This document shows, piece after piece, positions 47,725-57,342 of a DNA stretch of 64,000 nucleotides. Every line of letters begins with the position of its first letter. The stretch's first letter is position 1. The notes beneath the pieces were generated by a model, which saw only the letters and a program-made list of their open reading frames with translations, was not told the origin of the DNA and did not search any database. A program made the position numbers and the translations under genes. This DNA comes from GCA-2746605 sp963704835 (GTDB lineage: Bacteria; Bacteroidota; Ignavibacteria; Ignavibacteriales; Melioribacteraceae), in NCBI GenBank assembly GCA_963704835.1, contig CAVPHW010000001.1, forward strand, positions 248,001 to 312,000. Direction: 5' to 3'.

Positions 47725-49107
47725 CTAATTTCTTCTGGATTTAATATCGTACTTTTCCATTAGTCTATATAAGGTTGCTCTTCCAACATTTAGTTTTTTT
47801 GAAGCATCAACAATATTGCCGTTGGTGATTTTTAATGCATGTTTAATCGCTTCGGCTTTTAACTTTTCAAATGGAATAACAGGAGCATCTTCTGTGAACA
47901 ATGGTCCGGTTCCTTCAAGACTATTTTCTCCATTCGCTTCTAAAATTTGAGGAGGCAGAACTTCTAAATCTATGTTGTTTGTTTCGGAAAGGATCATACA
48001 TCTTTCCATTGTATTTTCAAGTTCTCTCACGTTTCCAGGCCAATCATAATCGTATAGTAGTTTTAGAGCGGCTTTTGTAACATGATTAATTTCTCTATTC
48101 ATTTTTTTGTTAAATTCTGCGAGAAAGTGATTGATTAGAATTACAATATCTCCTCTTCGCTCTCTCAAAGAAGGTATATGAATCGGGAATGAACTTAACC
48201 TATAATAAAGATCTTCTCTAAACTCTCTGTTTGCAACGGCTTCCCGTAGGTTAACGTTAGTTGCAGAAATTATTCTTACATCGGTTTTAATGGATTCATT
48301 TCCACCTACTCTTTCAAATTCTTTTTGCTGAATAACTCTCAATATTTTTGCTTGGAGAGACATTTCCATATCTCCAATTTCATCCAAGAAAATGGTTCCT
48401 CCATTAGCAAGTTCAAATTTTCCAATTTTTCTTTGATGTGCACCTGTAAAAGATCCACGTTCATGTCCAAACAATTCACTTTCTAATAATTCACGAGGAA
48501 TAGAAGCAGAATTCACTACTACGAACGAATCGTTTTTACGAGTTCCGTTATAATGAATTGCTCGAGCAATAAGTTCTTTACCAGTACCACTTTCTCCGTT
48601 TATTAAAACAGTAATATCATTGTTTAACACCTTGGTTACCATTTTAAAAACATCCTGCATTTTTTTATCCGCCGAGACAATATTATCGAAACTATACTCA
48701 TGTTGCAGGTCAGTGTTTAATTCATTTACCCTTCTTTGTAAGTCGAAATTCTTTATTGCATTTTGAATTGCTGGGCGAAGTCTATTTTTATCAACTGGTT
48801 TTGGGAAATAATCAAAAGCTCCTTCGCGAATACATTCAAGGGCAACATCAATATTTCCTTGTGCAGAAAGCATGATTACGGGTAAATCCTTGTTCATTCT
48901 TTTTATCTTTTTAAGAATCTCTGTACCGCTTAAATCAGGCAACATAATATCAAGAAGAACCAAATCCGGATTTTCGTAAATATTTTCTAATAATTCCGTC
49001 CCATTTGTAAAAGTCCGAACATTGTATTCCCAGTCATTTTTTACCCAATGAGTAATCAATTTTAGGATTGCAGGTTCATCATCCACAATGAAGATTGTTT
49101 TTTCCAA
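47725..49107 (-). CDS. NtrC-family sigma-54-dependent response regulator
   Basis: TTG start at 49107 with GGAG six bases upstream. The 460-residue product has a receiver domain (VDDEPAILKL, Asp in LLDIMLPDLSG, MLSAQG), an AAA+ domain with Walker A GESGTGKE, the sigma-54 contact loop ESELFGHERGSFTGA (GSFTGA for the usual GAFTGA), Walker B GGTIFLDEIGDM, and RVGG...DVRIISATN, and a Fis-type helix-turn-helix at the C-terminus (GNIVDASKKLNVGRATLYRL). It activates sigma-54 promoters. A strong sigma-54 promoter lies at 58346-58360 in this window. The cognate kinase is probably the product of the gene just upstream at 49125. Confidence 0.93.
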   Translation of the reverse strand: MEKTIFIVDDEPAILKLITHWVKNDWEYNVRTFTNGTELLENIYENPDLVLLDIMLPDLSGTEILKKIKRMNKDLPVIMLSAQGNIDVALECIREGAFDYFPKPVDKNRLRPAIQNAIKNFDLQRRVNELNTDLQHEYSFDNIVSADKKMQDVFKMVTKVLNNDITVLINGESGTGKELIARAIHYNGTRKNDSFVVVNSASIPRELLESELFGHERGSFTGAHQRKIGKFELANGGTIFLDEIGDMEMSLQAKILRVIQQKEFERVGGNESIKTDVRIISATNVNLREAVANREFREDLYYRLSSFPIHIPSLRERRGDIVILINHFLAEFNKKMNREINHVTKAALKLLYDYDWPGNVRELENTMERCMILSETNNIDLEVLPPQILEANGENSLEGTGPLFTEDAPVIPFEKLKAEAIKHALKITNGNIVDASKKLNVGRATLYRLMEKYDIKSRRN

Positions 49108-49124
49108 TTTCTACTCCGTTAGTT

Positions 49125-50654
49125 TTAATTAAAACTATATTTTGGAAGTCTAATTATAAAGCTTGTACCTTTATTTACTTTGCTTTTTACAACTATTAGA
49201 CCCTTGTGTAAATCAATTATTTGCTTAATGGTAACCAAACCAAATCCAGCTCCGGTATAATTTTGTCCAATTCTTTTTACCTTGCTGAATTTATCAAAAA
49301 GAAGCGGAATATTTTGTTCAGGAATTCCGATTCCAGTATCACTAATAACAATTTCAACTTCTTTTAGAAATTCTTGTGTAAATACTGTTATTCTTCCCAA
49401 TTCATTAGTAAATTTAATAGCATTTGAAAGCAGGTATGTAAATACCTTTTTAATGCGTTCTTCATCTGCATAAACTATTATTTCAGACTGCGGAATTTTT
49501 TGTGTTAAAGTTATTTTTTTGTCTTCACAATCATTTTTAATTCCTAGAACACTTTCGTTTATTATGTCAATAATGTTAACAGAGTTTTTATTTAATTTTT
49601 GTTTCTCACTTTCGAGCTCTGAAAAATCGAGAACATCATTAATCAACTTTGCTAAACGCTTACTTTCTGAAAGTATCACTTCATTAAATTCTTCAGCTTT
49701 GTGAACAGTTAAATTTTTGTCATCAGCAATTGTTTCTGCAAAACCAATTATTGATGCTAGCGGTGTTCTTAGTTCATGAGAAACATTTGAAATAAATTCA
49801 TTCTTTAAATTGTTCAATTCATTTAATACACTTATTTGCTGCTGGGCTCTGTCCCTTTCTATTTCGTTGATTCTTAACGCCTCTGTTAATTTAGATTGTA
49901 GCTTTTTAATTTTATTCTTTTCTGCGACACTGTTGCTTAAATTTGAACCAATACCCAATAAGGAATGTAATTTGCCATCTTTAAAAATCGGAGCTAAAGA
50001 AATTCCAAACAATTGTTCAACACCAATTTTAGGGTAGATATTAATTTCCAACCTCACAGTGGTTTTTGTACTTATTATTTTTTGAAAAGATTCAACAACT
50101 ATTGACTTACTATTTTCGTCAATAATATCAAAAAAATGCATGCCTACAATTTCTTCATCAGAATAATGAATATGATTTTGGAAAGCCGCATTTGAAAAAA
50201 TTAACTTGCCTTGTTCATTTAATACAAACACTATGTCATTTGTCGATTCTGCAAAAAGAGGAAAATAATCACTGTTTGCAAGGGAATTAGAGTTATTCTC
50301 AATAATTTGATCTAATAGTAATTTGCTCATTTTTTGAAATTCATTGTTTAATAGCTCCATATCCGGAAATTCTTTTTTTCCTGCTGATAAAAACAAATAA
50401 TCGGCATTAGAATTACCAAATAGTTCAATAAAAACTGTACTATAATTATTTTGCTTAAAAATTGATTTGAAAGTTTTCGCAACTTCTTTAGGTGAAAAAT
50501 TAACGGACAATTTCTTCACACTGTCAAAATAATTTCGGTCACCAACAAATTCAATTAAAGATAGTTTATATTTATATAATTCTATAACATAAATAATTTC
50601 TGAACTGAACGTTTCCTTAATGCTTTGTAAATGACTCTCTGTTAGTTCATTCAT
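49125..50654 (-). CDS. PAS-domain sensor histidine kinase
   Basis: The 509-residue product has an N-terminal 130-residue domain of unknown type, a PAS domain at about 140-255 (STNDIVFVLNEQGKLIFSNA), a coiled-coil linker, a HisKA domain with the phosphoacceptor in SHELRTP near residue 296, and an HATPase domain (LLSNAIKFTN, DTGIGIP, GAGFGLVTI). It has no membrane helix, so it senses a cytoplasmic cue. It is followed 17 bases later by the NtrC-type regulator gene, forming a likely two-component system. The output target is inferred from the sigma-54 promoter downstream. Confidence 0.9.
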   Translation of the reverse strand: MNELTESHLQSIKETFSSEIIYVIELYKYKLSLIEFVGDRNYFDSVKKLSVNFSPKEVAKTFKSIFKQNNYSTVFIELFGNSNADYLFLSAGKKEFPDMELLNNEFQKMSKLLLDQIIENNSNSLANSDYFPLFAESTNDIVFVLNEQGKLIFSNAAFQNHIHYSDEEIVGMHFFDIIDENSKSIVVESFQKIISTKTTVRLEINIYPKIGVEQLFGISLAPIFKDGKLHSLLGIGSNLSNSVAEKNKIKKLQSKLTEALRINEIERDRAQQQISVLNELNNLKNEFISNVSHELRTPLASIIGFAETIADDKNLTVHKAEEFNEVILSESKRLAKLINDVLDFSELESEKQKLNKNSVNIIDIINESVLGIKNDCEDKKITLTQKIPQSEIIVYADEERIKKVFTYLLSNAIKFTNELGRITVFTQEFLKEVEIVISDTGIGIPEQNIPLLFDKFSKVKRIGQNYTGAGFGLVTIKQIIDLHKGLIVVKSKVNKGTSFIIRLPKYSFN

Positions 50655-50954
50655 TTATTTTCAGAAATATTTGATTATTTGTGTTATCATATTAATACAA
50701 AAATAATGTATTATAATTATACAATCGGTAAAAAAGTTAAAAAATTAAATGAAATTACTAGAATAATTTGTGATATGTCAACATAAAAAATGAGAAATGT
50801 CAAATTTTGTTACACTTTTGCGAAATATTTTAGTTGACTCTAAATACGATTTTGGGGAAAGTCGGCGATGAAATTAAAACAAATTAGTTGATGAATACCA
50901 GAGAGAAGTAGGATTTTTAGTTAAACATTGTGTAAAATTGTTCAAAATTTAATA

Positions 50955-51026
50955 CGACCCAAGGTCTGTTGTTGATTTCAGAAAGAGCTAACACTTCTTT
51001 TGTCTAAAAACAGACCTTACTGGTCG
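50955..51026. repeat. Long imperfect inverted repeat in the gap before the STAS gene end
   Basis: CGACC-C-AAGGTCTGTT (50955-50970) can pair with AACAGACCTT-ACT-GGTCG (51009-51026): a perfect 10-bp stem plus a 5-bp outer stem across a small internal loop. On the minus strand it lies just after the stop codon of the STAS gene, so it may terminate or protect that transcript, but there is no strong T tail. The remainder of 50655-50954 is A/T-rich and holds nothing else I can support. Confidence 0.55.
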
Positions 51027-51034
51027 AATATTTA

Positions 51035-52795
51035 TTACAACAAGTAACTTTGAATTGCATTTTCAAGACTATCAAACAATTTAAACACTTTATCCATTCT
51101 AGTAATGTAGAACATAGAAGACTCTGTATTATCTCCCCAAACTATTCTTAAATCGCCATCAATACTCATTGCTTTCTTAAGGGAGCTTACAAGTACACCC
51201 AACACAGTTGAATCAACAAATTCGCACTCAGAGAGATCAATAACTATTTTTGAATTTTTATTTTCAATAAGAGCGTTAAGATATTCTTTAAATATTGAGG
51301 CTATATCCATTGTGGCTCTAGGTAAATTAACAGTGACTACACTTACATCTCCGTAAAACAAATGAGAAAATTGAGTGTGCTTTGGTAAGTTGTCATTAAA
51401 TGAAGTCAATTCACCGGCAAATTTATTTGCACTTTCTTTTATTGGGGTATATTCAGACACAGGTTCTTCTTGCTTTTCTTCATAGAATTCAGAATCGTTT
51501 TTTGAGAATGGATCAACACCTACATTCTCAAGGGAATTGGCAAAAGAAAATGCTACCTTTTCATCATTTTCATCATTAGACTTTCCAAAGCTATCTTCAG
51601 ATAATGTTTCATAATCGTCGGATTCTAAAGTTATTTCCTCTTCTAATTTGTTAAAATCTTCAGCTGGAGTTTCTTCTTTTGATAAATTGCTTCCGGTTGC
51701 TTTGTTATAGGTTTCCAAAAGTGCGATTTTATTTTTTAACTCATCTATTTTTACAATTTGACTATTTATTATTGATTTCTGGCTCTCCTCAATTGATTCT
51801 CTCTCAAGCGATTGATTATTTATTAATGCCAATCTTTTTGAGATCATATCGAGCTCTTCACTTTTCTTACTAGCCTGAACTTTGTAATGATTCTTTGATT
51901 CGTTCAGTTTTTCAACCTGATTCTTGAAATCCTCAAGCTGCTCTTTTAACTTTATAAACTCAATTTCTTTATCAGTTTTTTGAAGCTTTATTTGTGATAA
52001 TCTTTTTCCTTGTTCTTCAATAATGCTATTTTTTTCATTAATTAAAAATTCAACTGATTCTTTGGATTTAGAAAGCTCCTGTAACTCAATACTGAGCTTT
52101 TCTATTTCGCTTTTATAGTTCTCAGAAATATCATTATCATGATTCTCATCAATTACATTTACTTCTTTTAACTTAAGCTCTGCAATAATTTCGTTTTTGT
52201 TCTCAATCTCTATTTCATAAGATTCTTTTGCTTGAACTAATTCTGTAATTCTCAATTCTAATTCTTCAACTTTATCTGCGAGAATACTACTAGAAGTATT
52301 TTGATTACTGACTGTATATTGTAATTCTGAAGATAGTTTTTCCAGTTGTTGATCTTTTTCACTTAAAAGATTTTTAGTCCTTTCCAATTGCTGTTTTAAG
52401 CTCTCAACTTCACCGTTTATTTCGTCTAATTGATTCTGATCAGAATGATTTGAGTAAGAAATGGAGTTTATTCGCTCTTCTGTTGCTCTTAGTCTTCTAA
52501 ATAATTCTTCATTCTCTTCTAAAATATTTTTATTTTCTTCTAAAGTAACAGAATGTTCAAGAGTTAAATGTTGCAATTTTTCAAACAACTCTTCAGCTTT
52601 ATTCTGAGATGACAAGCTGTTTATTTGAATTTTCTCAATTTCACTTATTTTTTGGTTCAAATCATGTAATATTTGTTCTTTCTCTTGTAATGCCTCATCT
52701 TTTTCACCAAGGGAGGATCTCAAGTAAGTAATGGTTTCATTTAATCTGTTTATTTCATTTTTACTTTCTCTGGATAATTCATCAAGGCTATGCAA
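51035..52795 (-). CDS. Coiled-coil protein with C-terminal STAS domain
   Basis: The 586-residue product is mostly a long coiled coil (about residues 1-370) with an acidic linker (about 370-460), followed by a STAS domain at about 478-586 containing VIDLSECEFVDSTVLGVLVS. The D-S-T motif matches the phosphorylatable serine region of RsbV/SpoIIAA-type anti-anti-sigma proteins. It starts at TTG 52795, overlapping the end of the giant coiled-coil gene by eight bases and with no clear ribosome-binding site. The two may therefore be translationally coupled, or be one gene with a frameshift (dropping one base of A5 at 52797-52801 joins them). It is cytosolic and likely acts as a partner-switching output of the SpoIIE-type phosphatase at 46549 (inference). 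Confidence 0.8.
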   Translation of the reverse strand: MHSLDELSRESKNEINRLNETITYLRSSLGEKDEALQEKEQILHDLNQKISEIEKIQINSLSSQNKAEELFEKLQHLTLEHSVTLEENKNILEENEELFRRLRATEERINSISYSNHSDQNQLDEINGEVESLKQQLERTKNLLSEKDQQLEKLSSELQYTVSNQNTSSSILADKVEELELRITELVQAKESYEIEIENKNEIIAELKLKEVNVIDENHDNDISENYKSEIEKLSIELQELSKSKESVEFLINEKNSIIEEQGKRLSQIKLQKTDKEIEFIKLKEQLEDFKNQVEKLNESKNHYKVQASKKSEELDMISKRLALINNQSLERESIEESQKSIINSQIVKIDELKNKIALLETYNKATGSNLSKEETPAEDFNKLEEEITLESDDYETLSEDSFGKSNDENDEKVAFSFANSLENVGVDPFSKNDSEFYEEKQEEPVSEYTPIKESANKFAGELTSFNDNLPKHTQFSHLFYGDVSVVTVNLPRATMDIASIFKEYLNALIENKNSKIVIDLSECEFVDSTVLGVLVSSLKKAMSIDGDLRIVWGDNTESSMFYITRMDKVFKLFDSLENAIQSYLL

Positions 52796-55700
52796 ATTTT
52801 TGATTTAATTCAGCTATTTGGTTTTCAAATGAAGTTTTTTCTGAGGTAAAATTGTTTTCTTTGTTCTTGTATTCTTCTAATTTCTGATTGTAATTGTTTA
52901 ATTCAGCCTTTATTGATTCAACTTCATTAGATTTATCAAGTATTTCGTTCTTATAAGTTTCTAAGTCATGATTTAAAAAGCCTATCTCAGAATGACGTTT
53001 ATCAATTTCAGCATCTTTTTCTTCTAAAACAGTTTTTAATTTTTCTTCTAGAAGAGCAAGTCTATTAATTTCATTATTTCTTTCTTCAAGGTTAAGTTCA
53101 TAATCCCTTGTGCTTTCATTATTGTTTCTTTGTAAAACCTCTAATCGTTCTTCTAAAAAGATAACTGTTTTCTGTAAATCTTCAGTCATGTGAATTTTTT
53201 CTTTCAGCCTTTGCTCAATTTCACTTGTTTCAATTTTAATTTCTGAATTAAGTTCGACAATTACTCTTTCTCTATTCGCAAGAGCTTGCTCTAAATTATT
53301 GATTTCCTTTCTGAGTTGATTTTTATCAGATTCTGTCTCCTCAATGGATAATTTAAGAGTGTTTAGTTCTTCCGTAACTTCTTTAACTCTATTATTCTGA
53401 AATAAGTTGGTTTCTGTTATTTCACTTATTTGTAAGTTTAGTTCCTCAACAAGTTCATTTTTAAATCTAGCATTTTCATTCAATTGTGTAATTTCAGAGT
53501 CTCTTAAAGAAACATCCGTCTTTAATTTTTCTACAGAATTGGTGCTGTGAGCAAGGTAAAGTTTGAATTCGTCAAGCTCTTGTTCTTTGCTTCCTAAAGC
53601 AATCCTTAGGTTTTCAGACTTTTCATTGAGAGAATTTATTTCCAAATCTTTATCTTCAAGAGAAATATTTAAATTATCAATTTGATCATTTTTGCTAATT
53701 AACTCACTATTAATTTCAGCAATTGTATTATCTCTTAATTGAAGCTGATCATTTAAGTTTTCAATTTCTCCATTTTTTACACTAACTGTATTTAGTAGAG
53801 ATTGTTCGGATTTAGTTCGCTCTATCAAAGAGGACTCAAGATCTTTAATGGTTTCTTGTGCTTGTAAAAATTCACTGGTTATTGAAGCAATTTGAGAATT
53901 AAGTTCTGTTAAATCAGAATTCAGTGAGTTTATTTCTTCATTCTGTTGTTCAACTTTATTTTTTAGTTCACTTTCCGAAGTTCTGAGTCCAGCAATTTTT
54001 AGTTCACTTTCTTCAAGTGACTTTTCTAAACGGAAGTTTGTTTCATTAATTTCAGTATTTGTTGCTACATAACTACTAATTTCATGTTTGAAATTTTCTA
54101 CAAGTGCTAAGTTTTCATTAAGTGAGTTCTCAGCGTCTCTTAGTTTAATTGAAAGATCCGAATTCTCATTTAAACTTAATTGTAATTCATCTTTTAAGTT
54201 TTCTTTTAATTTATAGTATTCGTCTCTAGTCTCAGTTATCTGCCCTATTTCAGTTTTTAATGATCCTATTACTTCTTCATTCTTATTAATTGAGTTTAAT
54301 AATTCATGTTCCTTTACTTTTGCAGAAGTTAATTCTTGATTTTGGGCTTCTATGTTTTCATTTAAACCGGCAATGTGATTATCATTTATGTTAATTTTTT
54401 CATTTAATTCTTCAATTTGAAGATTTGCTGAGTTAATTAGAGATTCTTTTTCATTTATAGCACTAATATTCTCGTTTAGCTGATTTCTTTGAGCTTCAAA
54501 TTGGGTTTTAAATTCATCGATTTTTTCATTCAAAACAACAATGTGTTTGTTCAGTTCATGATTCTCTTCTTTACTTATTAAATAATCATGTGCGATTTTG
54601 CTAACCTGATGTTCGGATTCGGATATTTTGTGACTTTGTTTAACGATTATTTCGTCTTTTTCTTTAGCAATATTTAAAATATTGGTCTTTTCAGTCTCAA
54701 TTTCTTTAATTGCACCAGCTTGTTCTTCAATTATTTCATTTTTCTTTTTAATAGAAATAGAAAACTTAGCTATTTGATCTTTTAGGTTGTTGTTTTCAGC
54801 TATTGTTTGCTTAGAATTTTCTTTTGTGGCTTCTAAATTTGATTTTAGGTTAACAACCAAATTATTTTTTTCTAAAATATCTTCTTTATACTTATCTAAT
54901 TGAGTGTTTAGGTTTGAGAATTGTGAGTTAAGATCATTGTTTTCGCTTTTTAATTTTTCTGATAAATTATGCAAATCAGACAAGATATTCTCTGATTCTG
55001 TTATTTTTTGAAATTGTCTTTCTATAATAGCTTGCTTTTTGTTATCAGATTCTTTTAGAAATTTCTCTTTGGATAGTAATTCTTCAATGTGGTTTGATTG
55101 CTTGGTGATCAATTCACTTTTGTTAGCATCCTGAAGTTTAATTGATTCGGCCGTTTCTTTTGCCTTTACAATTTCATCTTTCTTTAATTCAAGTTGTGCT
55201 TTCAATTCCATATTCAAATTTTCTAAGGTTTTTTTAGAACTCTGCAATATGTCAAGTTCGGAATTTGATTTATTAATACGGCTTTCATATAAAGATACCA
55301 TGTCTTTATATTTGGTTTCTTCTTTAGAAAAATTCAAAGATATTTCTTCTAATTGAGCATTTTTGTACGATAATTCACCAATTAACTCACTTTTATATCT
55401 ATCTGAATTAATAAATTTTTGCTGTTTTTCTTTTAATGTGGTAAGTTCAGCATTTTGCTCTTCAATTTTTATTTGTCTAATTTTTTCTAATTTCTCAAAC
55501 TGTGCATATTTTTCTTCAACTTCGCTAAGATTTTTATTTAGAATTTGTATGGTTTTATTTTTTTCTTCTTCTAACGCTGAAAATGACTTTTTAATATAAT
55601 TCAGCTCATCAAGCTCAGATTCACTCTTTTTTAGCTTGTTTTTTAGATCATTCAAATCATTTTCTAAACTACTGTTTAATCTAAGAAGTTCGGTTTCGTT

Positions 55701-56888
55701 TTGTTTGCTTAGAGCTATTTGCCCTTCTATCTGTTTTAAATCTGTCTTTGAGTCGAGCAAAGATTTCTTAAGTTTTTCTATTTCAGCATTATTAGCGTTT
55801 TCGGATTGTTGAAAATTCTCTAATTGACTTTCTTTTTCTTTTAGTAGGGCAATTTCATCTTTAAGTGATTTTATTTCATCTTCAACACGTCTATCATCAA
55901 CTTTATTAAACTCAATTGATGAATTTAGCTCATTGATTTGCTTTTTATGGTTTTCAATTTCATTTTGAGATTCAGTTAATTTTTTCTTAAGAGAGTTTTC
56001 ACTGTTTTCAATTTCATAAATTTTATTCTGGAGTATCTCAATTTCTTCGTTTTTCTTAATTATAATAGCTTCTTCGTCAATAGATGAATTGCCTAAATTG
56101 GCTAAATCACTCTGCAATTTCACAATACTTTTTGAATGAGCCTGAATTTGTATTTTATAATCTTTTTCAGTTTCCAACAATCTTGAGAGCTGCTCATTTT
56201 GATTATCAATGATATTATTTAAAAGTTTACTAGAATTTTGATATTCTTCAATCCTTTCATATAGTGAAGTAATTTGCTCTTCTTTCTTTTTAATTAAGTC
56301 ATTATATCTAGTAATTTTTTCATTTAATTCAGTAATGGCTTTCTCTTTCATCTTAGCTTCATTTAGAGAAACTAAATCGTCATTGTTTTGATTGGGCAAA
56401 TCAAAAATAGAAACCTTACGCTGTCCGGACTTAAAATTATCGTTTGCTTGTTTTAGAAGAGATTCCAAATTGGCCATCATTTCTTCGTCAACATTTTCAA
56501 GGGAATTTTTAAGGTTTTTCAATATGGAGTTATATTGCACCAAAAGAAGATCCAAATTTTCTTTCGAAATTTCTGATAGTTTGGTATCCTTAATTGCTAA
56601 AGCTGTAGACCTTCTTTTTGAATTGGAGAAGACCTCATCTTGCCCAAAAAATTCATTTGGAGAAATAATAGTGGTTGTAGTTTTAGAGAAACTGTGTTTT
56701 TTTAATAGGTTTATTTCGCCTTCAATAACCAAATAAATAGCTTTAGAAGCGTCCCCGTTCTTGAAAAGAACCTCGCCCTCTTCCAGCGTTATAATCTTCA
56801 GGTCAAGATCATCAAGCGAGAAATTAGAAATGTTAGTATTTTTAAATAATTCATTGCTTTTTAGAACTGAGCTAATTTGATTTTGCAT
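52788..56888 (-). CDS. Giant coiled-coil protein with N-terminal cyclic-nucleotide-binding-like domain
   Basis: The 1,366-residue product starts with a CRP-like beta-roll domain at about residues 30-125 (IITLEEGEVLFKNGDASKAIYLVIEG is split here by position only; key features are GEVLFKNGD, IYLVIEGEI and FFGQDEVF). Nearly all of the rest, from about residue 170, is one uninterrupted coiled coil rich in Glu, Lys, Asn and Leu. It has no membrane helix. AAAGGA precedes the ATG. This architecture fits a cytoplasmic scaffold or filament that responds to a nucleotide, but the phosphate-binding residues are not fully typical, so binding is unproven. The frame is intact over 4.1 kb. It overlaps the STAS gene by eight bases. 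Confidence 0.8.
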   Translation of the reverse strand: MQNQISSVLKSNELFKNTNISNFSLDDLDLKIITLEEGEVLFKNGDASKAIYLVIEGEINLLKKHSFSKTTTTIISPNEFFGQDEVFSNSKRRSTALAIKDTKLSEISKENLDLLLVQYNSILKNLKNSLENVDEEMMANLESLLKQANDNFKSGQRKVSIFDLPNQNNDDLVSLNEAKMKEKAITELNEKITRYNDLIKKKEEQITSLYERIEEYQNSSKLLNNIIDNQNEQLSRLLETEKDYKIQIQAHSKSIVKLQSDLANLGNSSIDEEAIIIKKNEEIEILQNKIYEIENSENSLKKKLTESQNEIENHKKQINELNSSIEFNKVDDRRVEDEIKSLKDEIALLKEKESQLENFQQSENANNAEIEKLKKSLLDSKTDLKQIEGQIALSKQNETELLRLNSSLENDLNDLKNKLKKSESELDELNYIKKSFSALEEEKNKTIQILNKNLSEVEEKYAQFEKLEKIRQIKIEEQNAELTTLKEKQQKFINSDRYKSELIGELSYKNAQLEEISLNFSKEETKYKDMVSLYESRINKSNSELDILQSSKKTLENLNMELKAQLELKKDEIVKAKETAESIKLQDANKSELITKQSNHIEELLSKEKFLKESDNKKQAIIERQFQKITESENILSDLHNLSEKLKSENNDLNSQFSNLNTQLDKYKEDILEKNNLVVNLKSNLEATKENSKQTIAENNNLKDQIAKFSISIKKKNEIIEEQAGAIKEIETEKTNILNIAKEKDEIIVKQSHKISESEHQVSKIAHDYLISKEENHELNKHIVVLNEKIDEFKTQFEAQRNQLNENISAINEKESLINSANLQIEELNEKININDNHIAGLNENIEAQNQELTSAKVKEHELLNSINKNEEVIGSLKTEIGQITETRDEYYKLKENLKDELQLSLNENSDLSIKLRDAENSLNENLALVENFKHEISSYVATNTEINETNFRLEKSLEESELKIAGLRTSESELKNKVEQQNEEINSLNSDLTELNSQIASITSEFLQAQETIKDLESSLIERTKSEQSLLNTVSVKNGEIENLNDQLQLRDNTIAEINSELISKNDQIDNLNISLEDKDLEINSLNEKSENLRIALGSKEQELDEFKLYLAHSTNSVEKLKTDVSLRDSEITQLNENARFKNELVEELNLQISEITETNLFQNNRVKEVTEELNTLKLSIEETESDKNQLRKEINNLEQALANRERVIVELNSEIKIETSEIEQRLKEKIHMTEDLQKTVIFLEERLEVLQRNNNESTRDYELNLEERNNEINRLALLEEKLKTVLEEKDAEIDKRHSEIGFLNHDLETYKNEILDKSNEVESIKAELNNYNQKLEEYKNKENNFTSEKTSFENQIAELNQKFA

Positions 56889-57187
56889 TTCCGGGTCCTT
56901 TTCAACTATCTATTAAAAATTATCGAACAAAATTGAAATTGTTTTAATTTATATACCTCTTCCAATTTTGTTTATGTATGTTTTCAAATACTGTGCCGTA
57001 ATAAGAAAAAACGGTAATTTTTACTTGTGGAATATAACTCGTTGTTTTAAGTAAAAATTGTTTAAGAAACTCTTTCGAAAATCGCTTATAATAGAACTAT
57101 TTAACAATTATATTTGACAATAGTTGCTAACACAACTATAAAATAATTTTAAGAACAATTTCAAAAGTGTCTTATAATGATACGGTA

Positions 57188-57203
57188 GGTGATTAATGTC
57201 ACA
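57188..57203. promoter_or_regulatory. CRP/FNR-family-like palindrome in the divergent region
   Basis: GGTGATTAATGTCACA matches TGTGA-N6-TCACA at nine of ten conserved positions. It lies 140 bases before the cytochrome b gene and 300 bases before the minus-strand giant gene. No CRP/FNR regulator gene is in the window. Confidence 0.45.
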
Positions 57204-57342
57204 TTGAAGTTTTGCTAAAAAAATGAAAATGTCCAATAATAGCCACCTTTTTTCGTACATAAGCAGTAGGAAATACTAAAATCTTTTAGTAATTTTCACA
57301 AAGCTTTAGAGTATAAACTAATAACCTTAAATTGAGAAGTAA

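Noticed and set aside
56900..57000. GGCAC...TTGAA on the minus strand as a sigma-54 promoter for the giant coiled-coil gene
   Set aside because: The -12 GC is replaced by GA, which usually abolishes activity.
57236..57275. A fifth copy of the conserved upstream element (AGCCACC, T6, CGTACATA, AGTAGG)
   Set aside because: The spacer is about 8 instead of 16-17 bases and CGCATGTA is altered, so similarity may be chance.
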